This document shows positions 8,542 through 18,311 of a stretch of DNA of 64,000 nucleotides, in pieces. Position numbers and translations under genes: made by a program. Source of the DNA: Alphaproteobacteria bacterium (GTDB lineage: Bacteria > Pseudomonadota > Alphaproteobacteria > Micropepsales > Micropepsaceae); the NCBI GenBank assembly GCA_021325375.1, contig JAJPHG010000035.1:62001-126000 (forward strand), read 5' to 3'. Position 1 is the first letter of the stretch, and every line of letters starts with the position of its first letter. Under the pieces are notes generated by a model. It did no database searches. It was given only the letters and a program-made list of their open reading frames with translations, and was not told the DNA's origin.

Positions 8542-8673
8542 CCACCCTCCCCTTGAGGGAGGGGCGACAATTTGCCGAGCATGGCGACGCAAATTTCGGG
8601 GAGGGGTTGGCGCACGCTGTGCCCCTCCCCGAAAAACGCTTCGCGTTTTTCGACCCTCCCTCAAGGGGAGGGT
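8542..8673. repeat. Family A palindromic repeat, copy 2
   Basis: 132-bp copy of the element at 612-746: the same CCACCCTCCCCTTGAGGGAGG left end, GCAAATTTCGGGGAGGGG middle, GAAAAACGCTTCGCGTTTTTCG inner hairpin, and a reverse-complement right end. It lies directly downstream of the 92-residue gene. Differences among copies are mostly in the central spacer (CAAAGCGGCGCATCCGA, TTGGCGCACGCTG, TTGGCGGTCCGCGCAAG). Confidence 0.9.
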
Positions 8674-9080
8674 CGGGCATGGACTATCTCCGGCTTGGCC
8701 GTTTGTTCTCAAAAATAGCAAGAATATTTTTAGCAACCCCTACTTGAAATGCCGTTTTGCGACACCATCTCTCGTGACAAGTCGATTTGTCGAAAATCGC
8801 GACAGGAGAGGTGTGCCCGGATGGATGTGAAAAGATGCGAAGCGGTTCTGTACAGAACTCTGCCGCGCGATGTTGCACCGCAATGACGCAAGACAATTGT
8901 CGCGCGTGATCAATGCGATAGGCGCAGCGAAGGGAATTGAATTCAGTTTTTCGAATTTTAAAAACGCAACGATGCAATGGAGACGCGAAGGGGACCCTCT
9001 CCCTGAAAAAATGAGGTTCGAATGGGCGGACGGCGGAGAGAGCCGGTCGTCGAGCACAGGCTCTGGATTGAATGTTCCAA
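8674..9080. other. AT-rich intergenic stretch without a convincing gene
   Basis: About 400 bases clearly lower in GC than the flanks. It holds a perfect 14-bp palindrome GTTCTGTACAGAAC (8845-8858), a short inverted repeat around GACAAGTCGATTTGTC, and AGGGAATTGAATTCA (8931-8945), which recurs inverted at 34032-34046. Short frames here lack good ribosome sites and overlap on both strands, so no gene is called. Confidence 0.6.
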
Positions 9081-9188
9081 TCCGTCACGGCCGGGCTTGT
9101 CCCGGCCGTCCATGCACTCACTGCCGAACCGATGAACATGGATGGCGTCCGTACGCTGTCGCTACGGACCAAGGGCGGCCATGACGGA
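9081..9188. repeat. Family B palindromic repeat, copy 2
   Basis: The left arm TCCGTCACGGCCGGGCTTG (9081 onward, with CCGGG...CCCGG inside) is inverted relative to the right arm ending AAGGGCGGCCATGACGGA (to 9188), with CATGGATGGCGTCC between. It lies just downstream of prfB. Confidence 0.75.
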
Positions 9189-9221
9189 CTTGAGAAATGG
9201 ACGAACCTGGACGGGAAGCCC

Positions 9222-10353
<1,132 letters not shown>

Positions 10354-10377
10354 GCGCGGTTCTATAGTGGGCGCGGC

Positions 10378-10791
10378 TCAATCCGTCCAGGGATCGAAAA
10401 TCTCGATGCCGAGCCCCTGGAAGTCGCGCCGGTTGCGCGTGGCAAGGACGAGCCCATGAAACCTGGCAGTCGCCGCAAGCAGGGCATCCGCGACCGGCGA
10501 TATGCGGGAATAGGCTGTCATCATTCCCCAAGTTTCCGCAACGCCGGCGTCGATCCCGAGCACGCGTCCCGCATACTGCGCCCGAACGGCCAGAAGCCAA
10601 TCACGATAGAGTTCCGCGCGCGCCTGATCGCGATCGAGCATCATCGCGATGCCTCTGGTGAGTTCTCCGAGCGCAAGCACGCTGATGTAGCGCAATTCCA
10701 GAGGCACAGACGCCATCCACCGCGCGACGCGGGGCTCCGGCAAGGAACGCCGCGCTTCCGAAAGGACGTTGGTGTCGAGAAGGAACTTCAA
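10378..10791 (-). CDS. PIN-domain toxin (VapC/FitB-like)
   Basis: 137 residues, a single PIN ribonuclease domain. The acidic metal-binding residues are in place: D6 in LLDTNVLSE, E43 in ALGELTRG, D102 in SPVADALLAATA, and the C-terminal ATRNRRDF with N120/D123. Such toxins cleave specific RNAs and are held inactive by the partner protein. Its ATG overlaps the antitoxin stop by 4 bp. The gene lies 24 bp upstream of prfB on the same strand, inside an otherwise conserved mrcA-prfB neighbourhood, so it looks like an inserted module. Confidence 0.93.
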   Translation of the reverse strand: MKFLLDTNVLSEARRSLPEPRVARWMASVPLELRYISVLALGELTRGIAMMLDRDQARAELYRDWLLAVRAQYAGRVLGIDAGVAETWGMMTAYSRISPVADALLAATARFHGLVLATRNRRDFQGLGIEIFDPWTD

Positions 10792-11060
10792 GAATCGATG
10801 TCGAGATCAAGCTCGCGGGGAAGCTCACGCGAACGTTCGTTGATCGCATCTACGATATCGTCGTCCAGTGTGGGCCCATGAAGAAGCAGATCGACGACCG
10901 GCAATTGCGCCGCCTGAAGCCGACGCAGATCGTCCATCGACACCATGGCCCCCGCCTCCACGCCGCGATGGGTGACAATCTGAGGGCCCTCGGTCGCCGC
11001 AAGCCGCAGAAGCTCGGCGAACTTGGCCTTCGCGTCTTGTGCGGGCCAGATTTTGGTCAT
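10788..11060 (-). CDS. Phd/YefM-type antitoxin of the PIN toxin
   Basis: 90 residues. The N-terminal Phd/YefM DNA-binding fold (about 1-50) shows the family pattern: AQDAKAKFAELLRLA, then GPQIVTHRGVEAGAMVSMDDLRRL. The acidic C-terminal tail (LDDDIVDAINERSRELPRELDLDID) probably wraps the toxin. It is first in the operon, with a 4-bp overlap into the toxin gene. A perfect 23-bp palindrome begins 8 bases upstream of its ATG, consistent with autorepression by the complex. Confidence 0.92.
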   Translation of the reverse strand: MTKIWPAQDAKAKFAELLRLAATEGPQIVTHRGVEAGAMVSMDDLRRLQAAQLPVVDLLLHGPTLDDDIVDAINERSRELPRELDLDIDS

Positions 11061-11067
11061 GGCCTAT

Positions 11068-11090
11068 CCTGACCGGTCTGACCGGTCAGG
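11068..11090. promoter_or_regulatory. Perfect 23-bp palindromic operator of the PIN/Phd module
   Basis: CCTGACCGGTC-T-GACCGGTCAGG is an 11-bp perfect inverted repeat around one central base, and each arm also holds an ACCGGT palindrome. It occupies almost the whole 30-bp gap between the mrcA stop (11091) and the antitoxin ATG (11060), as expected for autorepression of a toxin-antitoxin promoter. The binding protein is inferred. Confidence 0.85.
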
Positions 11091-13703
11091 TCAATACAAC
11101 CCGCCGGTGCCCTCGCCCACGTCCACCGGCTGCTGGCCGGGAGCCGCGGCCTCGCCCGCGCCGATGACGCCTGCCCCTGGCGCGTTCGGCTCGCCCGGCG
11201 CGGTGCCGGCCTTGTAGGCCTCCATGACGGCGTTGGGATCGGAGGAAGACGTGGGCTGGCCGGTGATGGCGTCGACCTGGACGAGCTCGATGCCCGGCGC
11301 GACGCGGAACTGGATCGGCGGCACGTCGGCGAGCGCCTCTTTCATAAAGTCGCGGAAGATGGGAGCGGCAACCGTCGCGCCCTGCTCGTATTTGCCGAGC
11401 GTGCGCGGATTGTCGAAGCCGACGAACACGCCGCAGGCGAGATCGGGCGAGAAGCCGACGAACCACAGATCCTTCGCCTCGTTCGACGTGCCGGTCTTGC
11501 CGGCGAGCGGCTTGCCGATCACCGAGATCGAGCGGCCCGTGCCGCGCTGCACGACGCCCTGCAGCAGCGAGACGATCTGATAGGCGGTGCGCGGATCGAT
11601 GATCTGCTCTCGCGGATCGGCGAGCAGCGGCTCGGCCTGGTTCTTCCAGTTCGCGACGTTGCAGCCGTCGCAGACGCGGCCGTCATGGTTCCAGATCGTG
11701 TTGCCGTTGCGATCCTGGATGCGGTCGACCAGCGAGGCGCTGACCTTCTTGCCGCCGTTGACGAACTCCGAATAGCCGGTGGTCAGCCGGATCAGCGTCG
11801 TCTCGTAGGAGCCGAGCGCGTTGGCGAGATAGGGCGGCAGATGATCGTAGACGCCGAAGCGCTCGGGATAGGGCACGATCTTGTCCATGCCGATCTCCTG
11901 CGCCAGCCGCGCGGTCGCGTTGTTGAGCGAGAGCGCGATGGCCCTGCGCAAGGTCACGGGACCCAGAAACTTGTGGCCGAAATTCGCGGGATGCCACAGC
12001 CCGAGGCCGGGGCCCTGGTCGACGACGATCGGCGCGTCAAGCACCTCGCTCGATGGCGTGAGCCCGTTGTCGAGGGCTGCGGCATAGACGAAGGGCTTGA
12101 ACGCGGAGCCCGGCTGGCGCATCGCCTGCATCGCGCGGTCGAACTGGCTCGACGCATAGCTGAACCCGCCCGACATCGCGAGCACGCGGCCGGTGTGCGG
12201 ATCCATCACCACGATGGCGCCGTTGATCTGCGGCACCTGGCGAAGGCCGTAATCGCCCTTGTCGTCGGTCGGCTCGACATAGATCACGTCGCCCGCCTTC
12301 AGCACGTCTTGCGGCTTGGCGACGCCGGGGCCGACGAACATGCCGGGCATCTGCTTGCGTGCCCAGGTGAGCTCGCTGAGCGGAATCGTGCCCTCGCTGC
12401 CGTCGGTGAAGCCGATATGGGCCGAGCGGTCGTCGTCGTCGAAGCCGATCACCGCTGCGACGCGCCAGGTATCGATGCCCGACTGGTTGGGCATCGCGGC
12501 GATCGCGGTCTTCCAGTTCGCGGCCCCGATATTGCTGGCCGCGCCGCGCCAGCCGTGGCGGCGGTCATAGCGGACGAGCCCGCTGCGCAGCGCGCTCACT
12601 GCGAAGGCCTGCAGCCGCGTGTCGAGCGAGGCGCGGACCTGCAAGCCGCCGTCATAGAGTCCGTGCTCGCCGTATTTGGAATAGAGCAGGCGGCGCACTT
12701 CCTCGACATAGTACTCCGCGTCCGGCGCCTGGGCGCCGAGCGGGCGGGTCTGGGTCACCAGCGGCTCGGCCTTCGCGGCCCGCGCCTCGGCGTCGGTGAT
12801 GTAGCCGTTGTCGGCCATCTGCCCGATCACCCAGTCGCGCCGCTCCTTGGCGCCCTTGTTGTTGCGCACGGGGTCGTAGTTGCTGGGCGCCTTGGGCAGC
12901 GCCGCCAGGAACGCGACCTCGGAGATGTCGAGCTCGTCGAGCGACTTGCCGAAATAGTTGAGCGCCGCGGCCGCGACGCCGTAGGAGTTCTCGCCCAGAT
13001 AGATCTCGTTCAGGTACAGCTCGAGGATCTTGTCCTTCGGATAGGTCGCGTCGATGCGGATGGCGAGGATCGCCTCCTTGATCTTGCGCGAGAACTTCAC
13101 GTCGTTGTTGAGAAGGAAGTTCTTGGCGACCTGCTGGGTGATGGTGGAGGCGCCTTCGAGGCGGCGGTGCTCGACGACGTTGAAGACGTCCTTGACGCCG
13201 GCGCGCAGGATGCCGCCCGGATCGATGCCCGGGTGGCTGAAGAAGTTGCGGTCCTCGGCCGAGGTGAAGGCGTCGACGACGCGCTTGGGGACGAAGGCGA
13301 TCGGCACAAAGATGCGCCGCTCGCGCGCGTATTCGCCGAGCACGGTGCCGTTGCCGGCATAGACGCGGGTCGTGACCGGCGGCGTGTAGTTCTCCAGCGT
13401 CTCGACGCTCGGCAGGTCGCGCGTCACCGACCAGATGAAGGCGACGAGCGCGAGCGCGCCCACCGCCACGATCGCGCCGAGGGAAAGGCCGATGTTGAAG
13501 AGGATGCGCCGCCAGCCTCTGCGCCGCTTGCGCGGCGGCGGGGCCTCGCTGGTTTCCTGCGGATCGCTCACCTCTTCATCGAACCCGATGCGGCGGCCGC
13601 GCAGATCCGGGCCCGCGGAGAAGCCGTCCGAAGGCCGGATGCGGCCGTCACCCGTCCCGCGGGATGGGCTGGAATTTCCGTCGGTCTGGCCGCTGTCGTT
13701 CAT
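11091..13703 (-). CDS. mrcA: Penicillin-binding protein 1A (class A)
   Basis: 870 residues. A cytoplasmic Arg-rich N-terminus and one transmembrane segment (about 66-92) lead to the GT51 glycosyltransferase (catalytic E150 in SAEDRNFFSHPG; EGASTITQQ). An OB-like insertion follows (about 375-485), then the transpeptidase with the SxxK serine S533 (PGSAFKPF), SLN (ALSLNNATA) and KTGT (GKTGTSNEAKDLWF). It polymerises and cross-links peptidoglycan. A low-complexity Pro/Gly C-terminus ends at the toxin-antitoxin operator. The ATG at 13703 follows the amidase gene by 33 bases, suggesting one amiC-mrcA transcription unit. Confidence 0.97.
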   Translation of the reverse strand: MNDSGQTDGNSSPSRGTGDGRIRPSDGFSAGPDLRGRRIGFDEEVSDPQETSEAPPPRKRRRGWRRILFNIGLSLGAIVAVGALALVAFIWSVTRDLPSVETLENYTPPVTTRVYAGNGTVLGEYARERRIFVPIAFVPKRVVDAFTSAEDRNFFSHPGIDPGGILRAGVKDVFNVVEHRRLEGASTITQQVAKNFLLNNDVKFSRKIKEAILAIRIDATYPKDKILELYLNEIYLGENSYGVAAAALNYFGKSLDELDISEVAFLAALPKAPSNYDPVRNNKGAKERRDWVIGQMADNGYITDAEARAAKAEPLVTQTRPLGAQAPDAEYYVEEVRRLLYSKYGEHGLYDGGLQVRASLDTRLQAFAVSALRSGLVRYDRRHGWRGAASNIGAANWKTAIAAMPNQSGIDTWRVAAVIGFDDDDRSAHIGFTDGSEGTIPLSELTWARKQMPGMFVGPGVAKPQDVLKAGDVIYVEPTDDKGDYGLRQVPQINGAIVVMDPHTGRVLAMSGGFSYASSQFDRAMQAMRQPGSAFKPFVYAAALDNGLTPSSEVLDAPIVVDQGPGLGLWHPANFGHKFLGPVTLRRAIALSLNNATARLAQEIGMDKIVPYPERFGVYDHLPPYLANALGSYETTLIRLTTGYSEFVNGGKKVSASLVDRIQDRNGNTIWNHDGRVCDGCNVANWKNQAEPLLADPREQIIDPRTAYQIVSLLQGVVQRGTGRSISVIGKPLAGKTGTSNEAKDLWFVGFSPDLACGVFVGFDNPRTLGKYEQGATVAAPIFRDFMKEALADVPPIQFRVAPGIELVQVDAITGQPTSSSDPNAVMEAYKAGTAPGEPNAPGAGVIGAGEAAAPGQQPVDVGEGTGGLY

Positions 13704-13736
13704 GGCTCGCGATTATGGCGTCTTAGCCCCTCCGCG

Positions 13737-15062
13737 TCACTCCGCCGACGGCGCGGGCGGGCGCAAGGCCGTGCCGGAAACCGGGGCAAAATGACGCTCC
13801 ACGGCGCCGGCAATAGCACTGGCCACCGCGTTTCGCCACCGCGCCGTGTTCATCTGGTCGGCATCGGCGGAATTCGACAGGTAACCAAGCTCGATCAGGA
13901 CCGAGGGTACGTCCGGCGCCTTGAGCACCACGAAAGCGGCCGAACGGTGCGGCTGGCGCGGCAAGATGTCGGTTGTGCCCGAAAGCGCGGTCAGGGCGAG
14001 CTGGGCGAAGCGCGAGGACTTGTTCATCGTGTCGCGCTGCTCGAGGTCCAGCAGGATCGGCGCCACGGCCGAGTTCTCACCCCCCAGATCGACACCCGCG
14101 ATGACGTCCGACTGGTTCTCCTTGCGCGCGAGCGCCGCCGCCTCGCGGTCCGAGCCCGACTCCGAAAGCGTGTAGATCGACAGCCCCGTCACGTTCGCGT
14201 CCGGATTGGAATCCGCATGCAGCGAGATGAAGAGGTCCGCGCGGTGCGAGCGCGTGACGTTCACCCGCTCGCGCAACGGGATGAACACATCGGTGTCGCG
14301 CGTCATGTAGACCGTGTAGTTCGGATTGTTGCGCAGCACATGCGCGAGCCTCAGCCCTTCGTCGAGCACCAGGTCGCGCTCGAGCAGGCCGTTGACGCCG
14401 TTGGTGCCGGAATCGATGCCGCCATGGCCGGGATCGATGACGATGATCTTCCTGGCACCCGTTGGGGCGGCGGCCGGCGGCGGCAGGGAGGCGACGCGCT
14501 CGGCCTGGGCCTCGCGCGCCTTGAGGTCGGCGGGCCAGCCCGAGACGTCGTCGAACTTGGCCTGGGCGGTCGGGAAGAGATCGATCACCACGCGATAGCC
14601 GAGCCCGCTTTCGGGCGGGATCACGAGCGGATCGCTGACCGTCACCGGCTGGTTCAGGTCGATGACGAAGCGCGAATTGCCCGGCCGGAACAGGCCGTAG
14701 CGATAGGAGCGGATGGCGCCGTGCCCGGTCGGCCGCGGCGGGCCGTCGAGATGCCACTGCACCGCCGGCATGTCGATCACCACGCGGTTGGGATTGCTCA
14801 GCGTGAAGGTGCGCAGGTTCAGGGGATCGGAGAGCTCGATCACGAAGCGTGTGCGGTCGGTATGCTCGCCGATGCGCGCGCTCATCACGACCGGAAGCGC
14901 AGACGCCTTTCCCTTCGCGGGCTTGGCGGCATCGTCCTTCAGCACCTTGTCGATGATGTCGTCGATGTTGCCGGGCGGCGGCGCGCTGCCCTGCCCCAAA
15001 GCCCCGCTCGCGAGCGCGACCATGAGCGCCGAGAGGGCGGCGGCAGTGGCGAACCTGGACAT
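13737..15062 (-). CDS. amiC: N-acetylmuramoyl-L-alanine amidase with AMIN domain
   Basis: 441 residues. After a cleavable signal peptide (ALSALMVALASGALGQG) comes an AMIN domain (about 60-165) for septal wall targeting and an Amidase_3 zinc domain (about 205-430). The zinc and catalytic residues are visible: IDPGHGGIDSG, the ERDLVLDEGLRLA region, ISLHADSN, and VLIELGYLSN with the final Glu. It cuts the stem peptide from MurNAc during daughter-cell separation. Amidase_3 enzymes of this type are usually activated by EnvC/NlpD-like LytM factors; none is adjacent here. It lies upstream of mrcA, as in many alphaproteobacteria. Confidence 0.95.
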   Translation of the reverse strand: MSRFATAAALSALMVALASGALGQGSAPPPGNIDDIIDKVLKDDAAKPAKGKASALPVVMSARIGEHTDRTRFVIELSDPLNLRTFTLSNPNRVVIDMPAVQWHLDGPPRPTGHGAIRSYRYGLFRPGNSRFVIDLNQPVTVSDPLVIPPESGLGYRVVIDLFPTAQAKFDDVSGWPADLKAREAQAERVASLPPPAAAPTGARKIIVIDPGHGGIDSGTNGVNGLLERDLVLDEGLRLAHVLRNNPNYTVYMTRDTDVFIPLRERVNVTRSHRADLFISLHADSNPDANVTGLSIYTLSESGSDREAAALARKENQSDVIAGVDLGGENSAVAPILLDLEQRDTMNKSSRFAQLALTALSGTTDILPRQPHRSAAFVVLKAPDVPSVLIELGYLSNSADADQMNTARWRNAVASAIAGAVERHFAPVSGTALRPPAPSAE

Positions 15063-15131
15063 CCTTCAAAGACTCACGCCCGAAGCATTGATGTCTGGTT
15101 AGCACACCGTTTGGGCAAAACGGAGGCGGCC

Positions 15132-18100
15132 TCAGAATTTGAGGCCGTCCCAGTCGAGGTCCGCCTTCACGCCCATATAGATGAAGCGGCCGAGCGGCTC
15201 CGCCGGCAGGCCATTTTCGCCGATGGAGGGCTTCTGGTTGAACAGGTTGTCGGCGCCGACATAGACGTCCCAGCCCTCGGCGACGTCGTAGTCGACCTGC
15301 ATCGACTGCACAAAGCGCGGCGGCAGGTGCAGGTATTGCTTGGCGTAGACGTCAGGCTCCGAGATGACGGTCTGGCGGTCGACCGCGCCCACGCCGTTGT
15401 ACCAGTCGAAATTGTAGTCGATGGTCACCGGCGCGAGCTGCCAGACGATGTCGAAATTGGCCTGGGCGCGCGGCGCGGGCGAGCCGTCGACGCTGCCGTC
15501 GAAGGTGTTGGCGGACTCCACCGCCGCCTCGCCCGGCAGCGGCACGGTCGAAAGCCCGTCGAGCCACGAGCCGATCAGGTGGAAATCGAACGAGCCCCAG
15601 TCCTTCTTCACGATGTCCTTGGTGTCGAGGTGATAGGTCAGGTCGAGGTCGACGCCGTCGGTCGCGAAGGAGGCGACGTTGATCTCCTGCGCGGTCACCA
15701 GGCTGATCGAGCCTTTGAAATTGCCGGTGGTCGTGCGCTGGGTCGCGGCGCAGAACGGATTGGCGATAGTCGACAGGTCGACGCATTCGTTGGCCACGCT
15801 CTGCGCGCTCGGCGCCTCGATGGCGTTGGCGATGTTGACGCGGTACCAGTCGACGGAGAGCGCGAAGCCGGGAAGCGCCGCGGGTTGGATCACCGCACCC
15901 GCGGTCAGTGTGCGCGCCGTCTCGGGCGACAGATGCGTATTGCCGCCGATGATGTTCGGCGTGCTCTGGTCGGTCTGCAGATTGGCGTTGTCGGGATTAT
16001 AGGGAAGCCCCAGCAGGGCGAAGATCGCCTCGCAATTGGGGATGCGGAACGACGTGCCCTGATGGTTGTAGAGGGTGTCGCAGGGGTCGTTGACGAAGGC
16101 GAAGCCGTGCTCCAGCGGCGCGAACAGCTCGCCGATATTGGGCGCGCGCACCGCGACCGCGTCGGTGGCGCGAAACTTGAGCCCGTCGATGGGCGAATAG
16201 ACGCCGCCGAACTTCCAGCTCGTGCTGTTGCCCGCGGTCGAATAGTCCGACTGCCGCACCGCGCCTTCGACCGACAGCTCCTTGGCGAAGGGCTGGTCCT
16301 TGAGGATCGGCAGAGAGGCCTCGGCAAACTCCTCGCCCACGTCGAAGCCGCCCCTCACAGGCGACTGACCGCCGATCCACACCAGGCCGGCCGCTTCGAG
16401 CGCGTCGGGGTTGGACTCGCTCGTCTCCTTGCGGTACTCGCCGCCGAGCACGAGGCTGAGAGGCTCGGCCGTGCCCAGCTTCTGCACGAAGGGCACGTCG
16501 GCGCCGAAGAAGCCGTTGAACACGCTCTGGGTGATGACGCCCTTGGTGTGCGTGTTCGTCGTCATCCACGCGATCGACGCGGCATTGTTGAAGTGCGGAT
16601 CGAAGGGATTGAACGGCATGCAGCCCGAATCCGGTCCCGGCGTGAAAGTGAACGGGAAATCCGCCGGATTGAGCGTGTCGGTGTCGGTGAACTGGAAAAA
16701 GCCGCGGATCACCTTGTGCAGATCCGGCGGCGTCGCGGACGGATCGAGGTTGGAGCGGCAGGTCGGCTTGCCCGTTGCCGGGTCGATGACCGAATCCAGC
16801 GCGGCGAAGAATCGGTCCTCGATGCGGTTGTGCAGGTCGATGTCGTCTACATCGGTCTGGCCATAGACGAAGCTGGCGTCGTAGCGCAGCTTGTCCAGGA
16901 AGGACGGCTGCGGCACGTCGCCCGCGGCGTCGAAGGTGGCGCGATAGGTGTTGCGCTTGACCTCTTCCGCATTGCGCAGCTCGAGATAGTCCTCGCGCAG
17001 GATGCCCTCATCCTTGCCATTGGCCATGATCGCCGCGGCGACGACCGGCGAGATGTAGGCATTATCGGGCAGGAGCACCGTCGAGTCGTCGAAGGTCGGG
17101 TAGGATTTCGACGTCGTGTCGACGCCCGCGTATTGAAAGCTGCTCTCAAGCCGGAACCAGCGCGAGAACTTGTAGGTGCCGCTGATCTGGGCGATGTGGC
17201 GGATCGCGTCCGGCTGGAAATCGCCCTGCAGGTCGTTGGCGAAAGGCATGCCCGACGAGCCGATGGAGACGCCGCCGCCGACATAGGTGCCGATGTCGAA
17301 CGGATCGCCGTCGCCCAGGAAGTTCGGGAACTTGTGCTTGTTGGTGTCCTTGTCGAGATCGGTCGTGATCGCTCCGTCCGGCGCCGAAAAGATGAACTGA
17401 GCGTCGTTGGTCGGGATGAAGTCGGGGATCAGATGCTTCTTGTCGTGGACGTTGAGCGGATTGGGCACGAAGGCGGTGAAGCCGCCGACCGAGGTGAAGC
17501 CGCGCTGGGTGAAGTACAGCCGGTCCTGGTTCGCGTTCTCGTAAGCGATCGAGATGTTGCCCTTGCCGTCGTCGAAATTGTACCCGGTCGCGAGGCTCTC
17601 GGTCATCTTGCTGCCGCCGCCTTCCGACGCCGTGCCGAACTGGACCTTGGCGTGGATGCCGTCGAGGTCGTGCTTCATCACGAAATTGACGACGCCGGAC
17701 ACGCCGTCCGCGCCGTAGACGGCCGAGGCGCCGCCCGTCGACACGTCGACGCGGTCGACGAGCGAGATCGGGATGGAGTCGATGTCGACCGCGGCGCTGC
17801 CGGTGGATTCGCTCACCGTGCGGTGATTGTCGATCAGGACCAGCGTGCGCACATAGCCGAGGTTGCGCAGGTCGAGCAGGTTGAGGCCGCCGAGCGAGGA
17901 CAGGTCGTTCGCGGCCGGCGTGTTGTAGCCGCTGGTCGCGAAATCCCCGAGTGAGCCCGTCAGCGCCGGGATACGCTTCAGATAGTCGGTGAGGTTCGTC
18001 GTGCCGCTGTGCTGGATCTCGTCGGCGTTCACGGTCGCCACGGGATTGGGCAGATCGTAGGCCGGGCGTGGGATGCGCGTGCCGGTGACGACGACGGTTT

Positions 18101-18188
18101 CGGGCGGCTGTTCCTGTGCGCCCGCCGCTGTAACCGCGGCCAACAGAGCCGAAGCCGCCAGCGCGGCGCGAAACAATATTCTGCTCAT
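15132..18188 (-). CDS. TonB-dependent outer-membrane receptor
   Basis: 1,018 residues. A signal peptide (RAALAASALLAAVTAAGAQ) is followed by a TonB-box-like PETVVVTGTRIPR, a plug domain (about 45-160, including RNLGYVRTLVLIDNHR and GGASAVYGADGVSGVVNFV), and a long beta-barrel ending in Phe (LDWDGLKF), the usual outer-membrane signature. The in-frame ATG at 18188 starts right at the signal peptide; an upstream start at 18245 would add 19 residues of Gly/Arg-rich sequence and is rejected. The substrate cannot be read from sequence. The size and long loops fit the large receptors of oligotrophic alphaproteobacteria. No TonB, regulator or transport gene is nearby. Confidence 0.93.
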   Translation of the reverse strand: MSRILFRAALAASALLAAVTAAGAQEQPPETVVVTGTRIPRPAYDLPNPVATVNADEIQHSGTTNLTDYLKRIPALTGSLGDFATSGYNTPAANDLSSLGGLNLLDLRNLGYVRTLVLIDNHRTVSESTGSAAVDIDSIPISLVDRVDVSTGGASAVYGADGVSGVVNFVMKHDLDGIHAKVQFGTASEGGGSKMTESLATGYNFDDGKGNISIAYENANQDRLYFTQRGFTSVGGFTAFVPNPLNVHDKKHLIPDFIPTNDAQFIFSAPDGAITTDLDKDTNKHKFPNFLGDGDPFDIGTYVGGGVSIGSSGMPFANDLQGDFQPDAIRHIAQISGTYKFSRWFRLESSFQYAGVDTTSKSYPTFDDSTVLLPDNAYISPVVAAAIMANGKDEGILREDYLELRNAEEVKRNTYRATFDAAGDVPQPSFLDKLRYDASFVYGQTDVDDIDLHNRIEDRFFAALDSVIDPATGKPTCRSNLDPSATPPDLHKVIRGFFQFTDTDTLNPADFPFTFTPGPDSGCMPFNPFDPHFNNAASIAWMTTNTHTKGVITQSVFNGFFGADVPFVQKLGTAEPLSLVLGGEYRKETSESNPDALEAAGLVWIGGQSPVRGGFDVGEEFAEASLPILKDQPFAKELSVEGAVRQSDYSTAGNSTSWKFGGVYSPIDGLKFRATDAVAVRAPNIGELFAPLEHGFAFVNDPCDTLYNHQGTSFRIPNCEAIFALLGLPYNPDNANLQTDQSTPNIIGGNTHLSPETARTLTAGAVIQPAALPGFALSVDWYRVNIANAIEAPSAQSVANECVDLSTIANPFCAATQRTTTGNFKGSISLVTAQEINVASFATDGVDLDLTYHLDTKDIVKKDWGSFDFHLIGSWLDGLSTVPLPGEAAVESANTFDGSVDGSPAPRAQANFDIVWQLAPVTIDYNFDWYNGVGAVDRQTVISEPDVYAKQYLHLPPRFVQSMQVDYDVAEGWDVYVGADNLFNQKPSIGENGLPAEPLGRFIYMGVKADLDWDGLKF

Positions 18189-18311
18189 GACATGCCCCTG
18201 CCCGTGTCCGCGCGCGCGGACGTCACCCGCCGGCATCGCCCCCACGGCCGAGCTGAAACGCCACTGTTACCTAGTTTTCACAAAAGGCAAAGGCCGTTCA
18301 CGCGCAATTGC

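Noticed and set aside
8990..9010. tRNA T-arm-like GGTTCGAATGGGCGG
   Set aside because: No acceptor, D-arm or anticodon stem around it.
11685..17954. 2,089-codon open frame on the plus strand
   Set aside because: It is antisense to mrcA, amiC and the TonB receptor, is dominated by Arg/Ala/Gly/His, and shows no domain. It is a shadow of GC-rich coding on the minus strand.
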